Shown here one piece after another: positions 1 through 10,373 of a stretch of DNA of 64,000 nucleotides; within the stretch, counting starts at the first letter, position 1, and the number at the start of each line of letters is the position of its first letter. Position numbers and translations under genes: made by a program. The stretch is from Rhodanobacter sp. C03. Its GTDB lineage: Bacteria; Pseudomonadota; Gammaproteobacteria; Xanthomonadales; Rhodanobacteraceae. The notes below the pieces were generated by a model. The model did not search any database and was not told the DNA's origin. It saw only the letters and a list, made by a program, of their open reading frames with translations. The stretch covers positions 186,001 through 250,000 of the forward strand of contig NZ_MUNT01000005.1 of assembly GCF_002001175.1 (NCBI RefSeq). The letters run 5' to 3'.

Positions 1-723
1 GGGCGCTTCTTCATGCGCCTGGTCTTCCAGCCGCTGCCGTCCGAGATGATGCTGGTCCGCCGGCAGGCGGATTTCAGCGTCATCGCCGGCCCATTCGACA
101 TGCAGTGGCAGTTGCGTGACCGCAACGAGCGCCATCGTGTACTGCTGCTGGTGTCGAAATTCGACCACTGCCTGGTCGACGTGCTTTATCGCTGGCGCAT
201 CGGTGAACTGCCGATGGAGATTTCCGGCATCGTCGCCAACCATCCCCGCGAAACCTATCGGCACCTCGATTTCGACGACATCCCGTTCCATTACCTGCCG
301 GCCGATGCGGCCAGCAAGGATGCCGAGCTGTGGGCGTTGATCCAGCAAAGCCGCACCGACCTGATCGTGCTCGCCCGCTACATGCAGGTGTTGTCCAGCA
401 CCTTGGCGGCGAAGCTGGCCGGGCGCTGCATCAATATCCACCACTCCTTCCTGCCCGGCTTCAAGGGTGCCCGGCCCTACCATCAGGCACACCGGCGTGG
501 GGTCAAGCTGATCGGCGCGACCACTCATTTCGTCACCGCCGCGCTGGATGAAGGGCCGATCATCGAGCAGGACATCGAGCGCGTCAGTCACCATCACACC
601 CCCGAAGACATGATCCGCATCGGCCGCGACATCGAGCGGCGCGTGCTGGCGCGCACCCTGCGGCTCTATCTGGACGATCGCATCCTGCTCAACGGCAACA
701 AGACCGTGGTGTTCAGCTCGTAA
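1..723 (+). CDS. purU: Formyltetrahydrofolate deformylase, 3' part
   Basis: Hydrolyses 10-formyl-tetrahydrofolate to formate and tetrahydrofolate, supplying formate for PurT and balancing the one-carbon pool. The reading frame is open from base 1 ([10 protein letters not shown]), so the N-terminal ACT-domain part lies outside the window; the internal ATG at 13 is not a natural start. The visible 240 residues are the formyltransferase-type catalytic domain: the [20 protein letters not shown] stretch carries the catalytic Asn/His, and [17 protein letters not shown] the conserved Asp loop, both diagnostic of PurU/PurN-type enzymes. It ends with a normal stop and converges on radA with only 8 bases between the two stop codons. 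Confidence 0.93.
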   Translation, partial: GRFFMRLVFQPLPSEMMLVRRQADFSVIAGPFDMQWQLRDRNERHRVLLLVSKFDHCLVDVLYRWRIGELPMEISGIVANHPRETYRHLDFDDIPFHYLPADAASKDAELWALIQQSRTDLIVLARYMQVLSSTLAAKLAGRCINIHHSFLPGFKGARPYHQAHRRGVKLIGATTHFVTAALDEGPIIEQDIERVSHHHTPEDMIRIGRDIERRVLARTLRLYLDDRILLNGNKTVVFSS

Positions 724-731
724 GCCAACCC

Positions 732-2117
732 TCAGCGACAGGCATCGATCGCCTCGGCCAGTCGCTCCACCCCGATCACCTCCATCTCGCCGACCTTGCC
801 CTTCTTTGGCGCATTCGCCTTCGGCACGATCGCGCGGCGGAAGCCATGATGCGCGGCCTCCTTCAGACGCTCCTCGCCATTCGGTACCGGGCGAATCTCG
901 CCGGACAGGCCAACCTCGCCGAACGCCACGGTGTGTTCCGGCAACGGCCGGTCACGCAGCGACGACAACACCGCCAGCAGCACCGGCAGATCGACCGCCG
1001 TCTCCTGCACGCGGATGCCGCCGACCACGTTGACGAACACGTCCTGGTCGTACGCCGCCACGCCGCCATGCCGGTGCAGCACGGCCAGCAGCATGGCCAG
1101 CCGGTTCTGTTCCAGCCCGAGGGTGACGCGGCGCGGATTGCCCAGCGAGGACTGATCCACCAGCGCCTGCACTTCGACCAGCAACGGGCGGGTGCCTTCG
1201 CGCGTCACCATCACCGCGCTGCCCGAGGTGGGACCGCTGTGCGAGGACAGGAAGATCGCCGAGGGATTCGGCACTTCGCGCAGGCCCTTGTCGGACATCG
1301 CGAACACTCCCAGTTCGTTCACCGCGCCGAAGCGGTTCTTGAACGCACGCAGGATGCGGAAGCGGCTGCCGGATTCGCCCTCGAAATACAGCACCGCATC
1401 GACCATGTGCTCGAGCACGCGCGGGCCGGCGATGCCGCCCTCCTTGGTGACATGACCGACCAGGAACACCGAGGTGCCGGTTTCCTTCGCGAAACGGGTG
1501 AGCTTGGCGGCGGACTCACGCACCTGGCTTACCGAACCGGGCGCCGCGGCGAGCAACTCGGTCCAGATCGTCTGGATCGAATCGATCACCAGCACGCGCG
1601 GCCGCGAGGCCATCGCCTGTTCGAGGATGCGTTCGATGCAGGTTTCGGCCAGCGCCTGCAACGGCTCCAATGGAAGGCCCAGCCGTTGTGCGCGCGACGC
1701 CACCTGCGACAGCGACTCTTCACCGGTGACATACACGCTGGGCAGATGCGCGCCCAGCGTGCCGAGCATCTGCAACAGCAAGGTCGACTTGCCGATACCG
1801 GGATCGCCGCCGATCAGCACCACCGAGCCTTGCACCAGACCACCACCGAGTACCCGATCCAGCTCGCCGATGCCGGTCAGCGTGCGCGCCTCGGTGGTCA
1901 ACGCCACTTCGGTCAGCGGCGTGATGCGCGCCACACCGGCGGCGTTGCCCGCGTAGCTGGAACGCTGCGCGCCGACGGACGACATGGCTGCTGACGCCGG
2001 CGTCAGCACGATCGCGCTGAGCGTGTTCCACACCCCGCATTCGACACATTGCCCCTGCCACTTGTTGTGCTCGGCGCCGCACTCGGTGCAGACGTAGGCG
2101 GTCTTGGCTTTGGCCAT
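732..2117 (-). CDS. radA: DNA repair protein RadA
   Basis: RecA-like ATPase that promotes branch migration of recombination intermediates. 461 residues, the family's normal length. N-terminal C4 zinc finger with Cys10, Cys13, Cys24 and Cys27; Walker A GGDPGIGKST near residue 100; the RadA-specific KNRFG motif near residue 260; and a C-terminal Lon-protease-like domain from about residue 290 (DLPVLLAVLSS). The gene stands alone, convergent with purU and about 85 bases downstream of the alr stop on the same strand. Confidence 0.97.
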   Translation of the reverse strand: MAKAKTAYVCTECGAEHNKWQGQCVECGVWNTLSAIVLTPASAAMSSVGAQRSSYAGNAAGVARITPLTEVALTTEARTLTGIGELDRVLGGGLVQGSVVLIGGDPGIGKSTLLLQMLGTLGAHLPSVYVTGEESLSQVASRAQRLGLPLEPLQALAETCIERILEQAMASRPRVLVIDSIQTIWTELLAAAPGSVSQVRESAAKLTRFAKETGTSVFLVGHVTKEGGIAGPRVLEHMVDAVLYFEGESGSRFRILRAFKNRFGAVNELGVFAMSDKGLREVPNPSAIFLSSHSGPTSGSAVMVTREGTRPLLVEVQALVDQSSLGNPRRVTLGLEQNRLAMLLAVLHRHGGVAAYDQDVFVNVVGGIRVQETAVDLPVLLAVLSSLRDRPLPEHTVAFGEVGLSGEIRPVPNGEERLKEAAHHGFRRAIVPKANAPKKGKVGEMEVIGVERLAEAIDACR

Positions 2118-2202
2118 GCGGGTTTCCGGCTGGATGGTAATGATGCAGGCAGCTTAGCTTGCGCCCATCGCAAACCACGAGACGCCGTGGCGTCAGATGC
2201 TG

Positions 2203-3291
2203 TCAGCTTTCGTCTTCGACGAACAGCACACGGCGGGTCATGCCACAGGTGAGGTCATAGGAGATCGTGCCGGCTTGCGCGGCGATGATTTCCACCGGCA
2301 GTTGCGGCCCCCACAGGGTGACGCGATCGCCCACCTTCGCCTGCGGCGCATCGCGCAGGTCCAGCGTAATCAGGTCCATCGAGACGCGACCGATCAACGC
2401 CACGCGCTGCTCGCCGACCAGTACCGGCGTGCCGGCTGCAGCACTGCGCGGATAGCCATCGCCGTAACCGACTGCAGCCACGCCGACCAGCATGTCTTCC
2501 GGACAGGTCCATATGCCGTTGTAGCCGATGCGCTCGCCCTTGCTGATCCGGTTAATCGCGATCAACCGCGTGCCCAGCGTCATTGCTGGACGAAAGCCGA
2601 GGTCGGCACCGCTTTTCCCTTCGACCACCGACAGACCGTAAAGCAGGCCACCGGTGCGCACCCAATCGCCGCGTGCATCCGGCCAGCCGAGTACAGCGGC
2701 GGAGTTGGACAGCGAACGCGGGCCACTGAACGTCTTGGTCGCCTCGACAAAGCAGGCGATCTGCTCCGCCGTCTGCTCACCTTCGAACACTTCGGATTCG
2801 GAAAAATGCGTGAGCAGGCCGATCTCGGGGTCGATGCCGGGCATCGCAGAAAGCCGCGCATGCACGTCGGTCACGCGCTCCGGTGCAAAGCCCAGTCGAT
2901 GCATGCCGCTGTCGACCTTCAGCCAGACACGCAGACGACCCCTTGCCGGCGAGGCCTGCGCCAGCCATTGCAACTGCGCCTCGTGATGAATCGCCGCATC
3001 CAGTTGCAGTCGCTGCATCTCGACCAGATCGCTGGCATTGTCCGGGCCGGACAGCACCACGATGCGCTGTCGGTGCCCGGCCGCACGCAGACGCAAACCA
3101 TCACCGAGCGCGGCCACCGCAAACGCCTCGGCCTCGTCATCGAGCGCGCGGGCAACCCGCTCCAGTCCGTGGCCGTAGGCATCAGCCTTGACCACTGCCA
3201 TCACCTTCGCCGGTGCAGCGAGCGCCTTCAGCCGCGCCAGGTTGTGGCGCAGCGCACCGAGATGGATGGTGGCGACGGTGGTACGGCTCAT
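2203..3291 (-). CDS. alr: Alanine racemase
   Basis: PLP enzyme interconverting L- and D-alanine for peptidoglycan. 362 residues. The PLP-binding Lys is K35 in VVKADAYGHG; the second catalytic Tyr lies in the IGYNG segment in the C-terminal beta domain, followed by VGYGDGYPR, a conserved signature. The gene follows dnaB by only 19 bases on the same strand, the common dnaB-alr arrangement of gammaproteobacteria, so co-transcription is likely. alr versus dadX cannot be told from sequence alone; the dnaB linkage favours alr. Confidence 0.96.
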   Translation of the reverse strand: MSRTTVATIHLGALRHNLARLKALAAPAKVMAVVKADAYGHGLERVARALDDEAEAFAVAALGDGLRLRAAGHRQRIVVLSGPDNASDLVEMQRLQLDAAIHHEAQLQWLAQASPARGRLRVWLKVDSGMHRLGFAPERVTDVHARLSAMPGIDPEIGLLTHFSESEVFEGEQTAEQIACFVEATKTFSGPRSLSNSAAVLGWPDARGDWVRTGGLLYGLSVVEGKSGADLGFRPAMTLGTRLIAINRISKGERIGYNGIWTCPEDMLVGVAAVGYGDGYPRSAAAGTPVLVGEQRVALIGRVSMDLITLDLRDAPQAKVGDRVTLWGPQLPVEIIAAQAGTISYDLTCGMTRRVLFVEDES

Positions 3292-3310
3292 CGTGAGCGG
3301 GAACCCGGCA

Positions 3311-4705
3311 TCAATCGAACGACCCGACGAAGGAATCCGGCGCGTAGTTCTCGAACTTGGTGTAGTGGCCGAGGAAGGTCAGCTTGCAGGTGTCGGTGGG
3401 GCCGTTGCGCTGCTTGCCGATGATGATTTCGGCCATGCCCTTGTCCGGCGATTCCTTGTTGTAGTAGTCGTCGCGGTAGATGAACATGATCACGTCGGCA
3501 TCCTGCTCGATCGCGCCGGACTCGCGCAGATCGGACATCATCGGGCGCTTGTCGGCACGCTGTTCCAGCGAACGGTTCAACTGCGAGAGGGCGATCACCG
3601 GCACGTTCAACTCCTTGGCGAGGCCTTTGAGTGAACGCGAAATTTCTGAAATTTCGGTGGCGCGATTCTCCTTGTTGCCGGGCACCTGCATCAACTGCAG
3701 GTAATCGATCACGATCAGACCCAGGCCGCCGTGCTCGCGGTGCAGCCGGCGCGAACGCGAACGCAGCTCCACCGGCGACAGGCTGGGCGTGTCGTCGATG
3801 AAGATCTTCGCCTCGGACAGGATCGAGATCGCGTTGGAGACGCGCGGCCAGTCCTCCTCCTGCAGGTCGCCGTTGCGCAGGTGCTGCTGGTGGATGCGGC
3901 CGACCGAGGAGATCAGACGGAACGCCAGCTGCGAGGCGGACATTTCCATCGAGAACACCACCACCGCCTTCTTGCTGCGGATCGCGGCGGTCTCGGCGAT
4001 GTTCAGTGCGAACGCGGTCTTGCCCATTGATGGACGCGCCGCCACGATGATCAGGTCCGACGGCTGCAGGCCGGAAGTCAGGTTGTCCAGGTCGGTGAAG
4101 CCGGTGGTGATGCCGGTGAGCTGGCCACGATTCTGGTAACGCTCGTGCAGCAGGCGGAACGCATCCTTCACCGCCTCGCGCATCGAGACCGAATCCTTCT
4201 TGCCACGCGCACCGGATTCGGCGATGTGGAACACGCGCTGTTCGGCACTTTCCAGCACCTCCTGCACGCTCTTGCCTTCGGGCCGGTAGCCGTCCTCGGT
4301 GATCGAGGTGCCGGCATCGATCAGCTGGCGCATCACCGACTTCTCGCGCACGATCTCCGCATACGCGGCGATATTGGCCGCGCTCGGCGTGCTGTTGGCC
4401 AGTTCGATCAGATAGCTGGCACCACCGACCATCTCGGCCAGACCGTTGCTCTCGAACCAGTCGCCCAGGGTCACCGCATCACACGGCATGCCCTTGTTCG
4501 CCAGCTCGTTGATCGCGCGCCAGATCAGGCGGTGATCCTTGCGGTAGAAGTCAGCCTCGGCCAGCCGGTCGGCCACCTTGTCCAGCGCATCCGGCGCCAG
4601 CATCAGGCCGCCGAGGACGGCCTGTTCGGCATCGATGGAATGCGGCGGTACCCGGAGCGCCTCGATGGCAGAGGACGAGGATTTGCGTTCGGGCACGAAG
4701 GACAT
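3311..4705 (-). CDS. dnaB: Replicative DNA helicase DnaB
   Basis: Hexameric 5'-3' helicase of the replisome; interacts with DnaG and the clamp loader. 464 residues: N-terminal DnaG-interacting helical domain (about 20-120), linker, and RecA-like C-terminal domain with Walker A ARPSMGKTAF near residue 225 and DYLQLM Walker B. No intein is present at the usual insertion sites. Start chosen at the ATG followed by SFVPERK; the Shine-Dalgarno GTGAGG lies in a duplicated leader unit (see repeat at 4710-4737). Confidence 0.97.
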   Translation of the reverse strand: MSFVPERKSSSSAIEALRVPPHSIDAEQAVLGGLMLAPDALDKVADRLAEADFYRKDHRLIWRAINELANKGMPCDAVTLGDWFESNGLAEMVGGASYLIELANSTPSAANIAAYAEIVREKSVMRQLIDAGTSITEDGYRPEGKSVQEVLESAEQRVFHIAESGARGKKDSVSMREAVKDAFRLLHERYQNRGQLTGITTGFTDLDNLTSGLQPSDLIIVAARPSMGKTAFALNIAETAAIRSKKAVVVFSMEMSASQLAFRLISSVGRIHQQHLRNGDLQEEDWPRVSNAISILSEAKIFIDDTPSLSPVELRSRSRRLHREHGGLGLIVIDYLQLMQVPGNKENRATEISEISRSLKGLAKELNVPVIALSQLNRSLEQRADKRPMMSDLRESGAIEQDADVIMFIYRDDYYNKESPDKGMAEIIIGKQRNGPTDTCKLTFLGHYTKFENYAPDSFVGSFD

Positions 4706-4709
4706 CGAC

Positions 4710-4737
4710 TTACCTCACGGAGGGTTACCTCACGGAG
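4710..4737 (-). repeat. Tandem 13-bp repeat containing the dnaB Shine-Dalgarno
   Basis: The unit TTACCTCACGGAG (plus strand) occurs at 4710-4722 and again at 4725-4737. Read on the gene strand each copy contains GTGAGG, so dnaB has two candidate ribosome-binding sites; only the proximal one is at normal spacing (about 7 bases) from the ATG. It looks like a small duplication. Confidence 0.7.
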
Positions 4738-4836
4738 AATGACTCCATGAAAGCGGGCAGCGCACCGACGTCGGTCGGGCGACTGCACCGATAACCATCA
4801 TACGCGGCAGCATCTCACCCGCCGAGACAATAACTC

Positions 4837-4845
4837 TGTGGATAA
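4837..4845 (-). promoter_or_regulatory. Consensus DnaA box upstream of dnaB
   Basis: On the minus strand the 9-mer TTATCCACA, the strict DnaA-box consensus, lies 132 bases upstream of the dnaB start. A weaker relative (TTTATCCCC) follows nearby at about 4857-4865. The 4706-5007 interval otherwise holds only the duplicated dnaB leader and the rplI terminator. Binding and regulatory use are inference. Confidence 0.45.
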
Positions 4846-4949
4846 GCTGTGGGTTGCTGGGGATAAAACGGGGCAAGGGGAACAGGGGCGAAAGCACCGC
4901 GTTGCTTCTTGCTGTCCCCGTGCCCCGTTCCCAGTGCTTCCGCATCACC

Positions 4950-4978
4950 AAAACAAACGGGCGCCTCGCGGCGCCCGT
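4950..4978 (-). terminator. Terminator of the rpsF-rpsR-rplI operon
   Basis: Perfect 9-bp stem ACGGGCGCC / GGCGCCCGT (4957-4965 and 4970-4978) with a 4-base loop, followed on the minus strand by TTTGTTTTGG. It lies 30 bases past the rplI stop, the expected place for an intrinsic terminator. Confidence 0.85.
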
Positions 4979-5007
4979 CGGTTTCCATCACGTGGATGGC
5001 GTATGGC

Positions 5008-5466
5008 TTATTTGTCGCTCTTGTCGCTGACCACGATCACCTTGACGCTGGTGTGTACGTCGGCATGCAAGTGGATCGCCACGTCGAATTCACCGGTGTG
5101 ACGCAGCGGGCCTTCACCCAGGATCACTTCGCCCTTGTGGACGGTGTGACCGGCGGCAGCCAGCGCTTCGGCGATATCACGCGGACCCACCGAGCCGAAC
5201 AGCTTGCCTTCCGCACTGGAATGCGCGGAGATCGTCACGGCAGCACCGTCGAGCTTGGTCTTGCGTGCCTCGGCATCGGCCAGTGCGGTGTTGGCCTTGG
5301 CTTCGTATTCGGCACGACGCTGTTCGAACGCAGCCAGGTTGGCGGCATTGACGCGTACGGCCTTGCCCTGCGGCAGGAGGAAATTGCGGCCGTAGCCCGG
5401 CTTCACGTTGACCTTGTCGCCAAGCGTGCCGAGGTTGCGGACTTTCTGCAGAAGAATGAGTTCCAT
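5008..5466 (-). CDS. rplI: 50S ribosomal protein L9
   Basis: Binds 23S rRNA domain V and extends from the large subunit. 152 residues; N-terminal domain begins [17 protein letters not shown] with the glycine-rich [13 protein letters not shown] rRNA-binding loop, then a long connecting helix (about 45-75) and the C-terminal domain. Last gene of the minus-strand rpsF-rpsR-rplI operon, followed by an intrinsic terminator. The 134 bases between rpsR and rplI hold no further gene. Confidence 0.97.
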   Translation of the reverse strand: MELILLQKVRNLGTLGDKVNVKPGYGRNFLLPQGKAVRVNAANLAAFEQRRAEYEAKANTALADAEARKTKLDGAAVTISAHSSAEGKLFGSVGPRDIAEALAAAGHTVHKGEVILGEGPLRHTGEFDVAIHLHADVHTSVKVIVVSDKSDK

Positions 5467-5600
5467 GTTGATTCCTTTTCGTTAGCGCCGGTGTGGCCCG
5501 ACGCAGCCAGAGGACGGTTGTCCGAAGGATGTCCGAGATTTCGCCCAGCCAGGCCGGGCGAAACCACTGACCGCAACCCCAAGGCTGCGGTCAGTCACGA

Positions 5601-5831
5601 TCAGACGTCGTGGTTGTCGGTGTACGGCAGCAGCGAGAGGAAGCGTGCGCGCTTGATCGCGGTGGCCAGCTGACGCTGATAACGCGCCTTGGTACCGGTG
5701 ATGCGGCTCGGCACGATCTTGCCGTTCTCGGTGACGTACTGACGCAGGGTGTTGAGATCCTTGTAGTCGATCTCCTTCACGTCTTCGGCAGTGAAGCGGC
5801 AGAACTTGCGGCGGCGGAAAAACTTGGACAT
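5601..5831 (-). CDS. rpsR: 30S ribosomal protein S18
   Basis: Small-subunit platform protein that pairs with S6. 76 residues, full length for the family; [13 protein letters not shown] start, the [26 protein letters not shown] core and a short tail are all typical. It lies 12 bases downstream of rpsF. Confidence 0.97.
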   Translation of the reverse strand: MSKFFRRRKFCRFTAEDVKEIDYKDLNTLRQYVTENGKIVPSRITGTKARYQRQLATAIKRARFLSLLPYTDNHDV

Positions 5832-5843
5832 GGTCTGGATTCC

Positions 5844-6293
5844 TTATCGGTCGTCGCTGTCGCGATCGTTGTCGCGGTCGTCGCGGTCACGCCCACGCGG
5901 GCGGCCCTCGCCTTCACCGTCGCTGTCATCGTCGTCGCGGCGACGCGAGGACTTGGCGTCATCCTTTTCCTTGGACTTCAGGATGAAGGACGGCTCGGTG
6001 TCGGCTTCGTCACGGCGCACAACCAGGTGGCGCAGCACGGCGTCGTTGAAGCGGAAACCCGACTCCAGCTCGTTCAGCGCGTTCTGGCTCACTTCGATAT
6101 TGAGCAGCACGTAATGTGCCTTGGCCAGGTTCACGATCGGATAGGCCAGCTGACGACGGCCCCAATCTTCCAGACGGTGGATCTTGCCGCCGTCGGTCTC
6201 GATCAGCGCCTTGTAGCGCTCGAGCATCGCCGGAACCTGCTCGCTCTGGTCAGGGTGGACCATGAACACAACTTCGTAATGACGCAGGGTCAT
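5844..6293 (-). CDS. rpsF: 30S ribosomal protein S6
   Basis: Binds 16S rRNA with S18. The correct start is the ATG at 6293 ([16 protein letters not shown]), which has an AGGAG Shine-Dalgarno 11 bases upstream; the frame is open further upstream but that stretch is unlike S6. 149 residues, longer than many S6 proteins because the conserved domain (about 1-100) is followed by a very charged tail made almost wholly of D, R, E, K, S and G ([14 protein letters not shown]...). In E. coli the S6 tail is modified by RimK with glutamates; this tail is far longer and mixed Asp/Arg. Confidence 0.96.
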   Translation of the reverse strand: MTLRHYEVVFMVHPDQSEQVPAMLERYKALIETDGGKIHRLEDWGRRQLAYPIVNLAKAHYVLLNIEVSQNALNELESGFRFNDAVLRHLVVRRDEADTEPSFILKSKEKDDAKSSRRRDDDDSDGEGEGRPRGRDRDDRDNDRDSDDR

Positions 6294-6447
6294 TGTGGTT
6301 TGACTCCTTGTGGATGCGGCCTTGCGGCCTCGCAGCCTCCCGCCGATGCGGTGAGGCAAGTGCCCATCCATGACCTTTCGGGCATGGACAGAAGCGGAAT
6401 TGTAGGATGCCACAAGGGTTTAACGCAAGTGACTGAAAAGCAAAGGC

Positions 6448-6774
6448 TCAGCCGACCGTAAAACTCTCGCCGCAGCCGCATTCGCCGGTGGCATTGGGAT
6501 TGTGGAACACGAAGCTGGCGTTGAGGCCCTGGCGCTGGAAGTCGATGACGGTGCCCTCGACCAGGGCCAGGTTCTTGTCATTGACGATCAACGGCACGCC
6601 GTCCACGTCGACCAGCCGGTCGCCCTCACCGACTGCCTCGGCCAGATCCACCACATAGGCGAACCCGGAGCAACCGGTGCGCTTGACGCCGAAGCGCACG
6701 CCGGCCGCCGCCGGAGTGGCTGCCAGGAAGTGGCGCATGCGCTCGTTGGCGGCAGGGGTGATGCTGATGCTCAT
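6448..6774 (-). CDS. iscA: IscA-type iron-sulfur carrier protein
   Basis: A-type carrier that accepts and passes on Fe-S clusters. 108 residues from the ATG at 6774 ([10 protein letters not shown]); a TTG five codons upstream is possible but less likely. The three ligand cysteines of the family are present: Cys35 in RTGCSGFAY and Cys99/Cys101 in [15 protein letters not shown] and CGCGESF are closer to IscA than to ErpA, but it stands alone here without iscSU, so the exact paralogue (IscA, SufA, ErpA) is not settled. It is divergent from asnS. Confidence 0.85.
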   Translation of the reverse strand: MSISITPAANERMRHFLAATPAAAGVRFGVKRTGCSGFAYVVDLAEAVGEGDRLVDVDGVPLIVNDKNLALVEGTVIDFQRQGLNASFVFHNPNATGECGCGESFTVG

Positions 6775-6930
6775 GGTGGGTGGATCCAACCTCAGTTAAT
6801 GGCCTGGAAAGTCGCAGCCCAGGCAACAGCTACATTATCATGGAGGTCTTGCGCGTATGTTTTTACTGCGCGCGTCCTTCATCAACGACTCATGCGTCGA
6901 TATGCGGCGCCCCAGCAGGAGTTTCAATTC

Positions 6931-8331
<1,401 letters not shown>

Positions 8332-8345
8332 GTACCCCGCCTGTC

Positions 8346-9191
8346 ATGTCGCATCGATTTCCCACCATCCTCGCCGCACTGGCTTTCAGCGTGCTGCTGG
8401 GTGGCTGTCACACCGCCAAGGTACTGATCCCGCCGAACCTGCGGCCGCCCGAGGAAGACAACGGCAAGGCACTGAAACTGGCCCAGCAGCAGTTGCTGCA
8501 GGCCTCGCCATGCTGCAGCAGCTTCGCGGACTTCTCCTACAGCAGCATGCTGCCGTGGCAGCCGCAGAAGTTCGTCCTCGGCAGTGGCAGCATGGTCGCC
8601 AACCTCAATGGCGCGCACAGTTATTACCTTGCATTCCGCCTGCCGAGCGACGTCAAGCTGCCGTACCAGGTGGCCTTGAAATCGGAATTGAATGGTCGCT
8701 GGCTGCATGCCAGTTACCTATTCGCGCCCACCATCGTGCTGCTGGACGAAGGCTTCCAGCCGATTCGCTCCGACGACATCGAGTTGTGCGAACACATGGG
8801 CTGGAGCGATGAAACCACCGGCGCCTTCGGCAGCATCAAGATCGACAGCGACAAGGCGCGCTACCTGCTGGTCTACAGCTCGGCGGCGCAGCAATCGGGC
8901 AAGACCTACTGGGAACAGTCACCTGCGTCGATCTCCAACACGACCGCAGCGACGCTCCAGATGAACTCCGCGGGCAGCTTCAGCATTCCGCACGGCCCGG
9001 ATGGCACGCTGTGGGTCGGCATGATGAACAAGACCTACGCCAAGGCCGTCGACAGCGCGATCTGCAAGAAAGCAGCCAAAGGTGATGGCGTGCTCAATAC
9101 GCTGCGCACCGCGCTGCCGCTGCCCTGGAGCAGCAGCAATACCAGCAGCGGCAGCAGCAATGGCAGCAGCGCCAGCGGCAGTCACCCGTGA
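8346..9191 (+). CDS. Lipoprotein, MalM-like
   Basis: 281 residues with a lipoprotein signal: MSHRFPTILAALAFSVLLGGC, lipobox LGGC, lipidated Cys21. The following CCSSFADFSY segment, the beta-rich middle with SYYLAFRLPSD, and the RYLLVYSSA strand resemble the maltose-operon periplasmic protein MalM family; I make this call from motif recall only. The C-terminus is a Ser/Gly/Asn low-complexity tail (SSSNTSSGSSNGSS). It starts 14 bases after asnS and its stop overlaps the next start as GTGA, so asnS and these two genes may be co-transcribed. No maltose genes are nearby. Confidence 0.55.
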   Translation: MSHRFPTILAALAFSVLLGGCHTAKVLIPPNLRPPEEDNGKALKLAQQQLLQASPCCSSFADFSYSSMLPWQPQKFVLGSGSMVANLNGAHSYYLAFRLPSDVKLPYQVALKSELNGRWLHASYLFAPTIVLLDEGFQPIRSDDIELCEHMGWSDETTGAFGSIKIDSDKARYLLVYSSAAQQSGKTYWEQSPASISNTTAATLQMNSAGSFSIPHGPDGTLWVGMMNKTYAKAVDSAICKKAAKGDGVLNTLRTALPLPWSSSNTSSGSSNGSSASGSHP

Positions 9192-9502
9192 TCACTCTGT
9201 ATCTCGCGCTGCTGGCCGCCGGCATCGGTCTGTTCGTGCTGTCCTACGTGGCCCAGTTCCGGCTCGCGGCCCTGTTGCGCCAACGCTACCCGCAGCAATG
9301 GAAGATCATTGCCGAGCCCGAACAGGGCAAGACCACGGCATTTCGTATCTGGATTCGCATGCAGCATGTGTTGCGTTCACCTGCACTGCCTGCACTGGGC
9401 GATGCGACCATCAACCGCTGGCAACAGGTGTGGCGTTACAGCCCGTGGCTGGGCTGGGTGTGCTGGCTCGCCGCCTTGGCGATGCGTCTGCTGCTGCGCT
9501 GA
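9188..9502 (+). CDS. Small two-TM membrane protein
   Basis: 104 residues, GTG start overlapping the upstream stop (GTGA), implying translational coupling to the lipoprotein gene. One transmembrane helix at about 3-25, a basic middle containing LAALLRQRYPQQW, and a second helix at about 82-102. The topology, length and LRxxxPxxW element recall universal stress protein B (UspB), but the match is weak; function unknown. Confidence 0.7.
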   Translation: MITLYLALLAAGIGLFVLSYVAQFRLAALLRQRYPQQWKIIAEPEQGKTTAFRIWIRMQHVLRSPALPALGDATINRWQQVWRYSPWLGWVCWLAALAMRLLLR

Positions 9503-9521
9503 AATCCGACCGGAGAATCCC

Positions 9522-10313
9522 ATGCAACTGGATCTGAGTGGGCGCCATGCGCTGGTCTGCGGTGCGTCGCAAGGCATCGGCCACGCCAGCGCGATCGAAC
9601 TGGCGGAGCTGGGGGCCAACGTCACCCTGCTGGCGCGCTCGGTCGACGCGCTGCAGACGATAGCCGCGGGTCTGCCGCGGCCCCATGCCGGCCAGCGGCA
9701 CGACTGGCGCAGCGTCGACATGCTGGACATCACCAGTCTGCAGGCGGTGGCCAGCGAGATCGCCGCCGATCAACCCGTTCAGATCCTGATCAACAACACC
9801 GGCGGACCACCTGGCGGCCCGGCACATACGGCGACGGCGGCCGCGTTCGAGACGGCATTCCGCCAGCATCTGCTCGCCGGCCAGACCCTGCTGCAGACGC
9901 TGCTGCCCGGCATGCGCGCCAGTGGCTACGGGCGCATCGTCAACGTGATTTCCACCTCGGTGAAAGAGCCGATCGTCGGCCTCGGCGTCTCCAACACGGT
10001 GCGCGCCGCGGTCGCCGGCTGGGCCAAGACGCTGTCCGCGGAACTGGCTGCTGACGGTATCACCGTCAACAATGTGCTGCCCGGTTATACCCGCACCCAG
10101 CGTCTCGCTGGCCTGCTGGCCGCGCAAGCCGCGGCCAGCGGCCGCAACGAGGACGAGGTCGCCCAAGGCATGCTGGCCACCGTTCCGGCGCGCCGCTTCG
10201 GCGAAGCGAGCGAAATCGCGGCGGTGATCGCGTTCCTGTGCACGCCGGCGGCAGCCTATGTCAACGGCGTCAGCATTGCGGTGGATGGCGGCCGGACACG
10301 GGCGCTGAGTTGA
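9522..10313 (+). CDS. Atypical SDR-family oxidoreductase
   Basis: 263 residues. Rossmann start with GASQGIG (residues 14-20) and NNTGG (91-95) are short-chain dehydrogenase features, but the YxxxK catalytic pair is absent: the aligned positions read SNTVR (157-161). This matches the known subgroup of BKR-like SDRs that lack the normal catalytic tetrad. Start ATG at 9522 preceded by CGGAG. It is followed 60 bases later by an aldehyde dehydrogenase and then a RidA protein; members of such runs occur in 2-aminomuconate/3-hydroxyanthranilate clusters (recalled, not checked), so a role there is plausible but not shown. Confidence 0.85.
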   Translation: MQLDLSGRHALVCGASQGIGHASAIELAELGANVTLLARSVDALQTIAAGLPRPHAGQRHDWRSVDMLDITSLQAVASEIAADQPVQILINNTGGPPGGPAHTATAAAFETAFRQHLLAGQTLLQTLLPGMRASGYGRIVNVISTSVKEPIVGLGVSNTVRAAVAGWAKTLSAELAADGITVNNVLPGYTRTQRLAGLLAAQAAASGRNEDEVAQGMLATVPARRFGEASEIAAVIAFLCTPAAAYVNGVSIAVDGGRTRALS

Positions 10314-10373
10314 GGGGGCAGTCGCTCGCACAAGCCAGTGCATTTGCAGCACGCTGGTTTTAAGCTTGCGCGG

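Noticed and set aside
846-1994. Long open frame on the plus strand across radA
   Set aside because: It is antisense to a certain gene, has no ribosome site and a His/Arg/Gln composition typical of a high-GC shadow.
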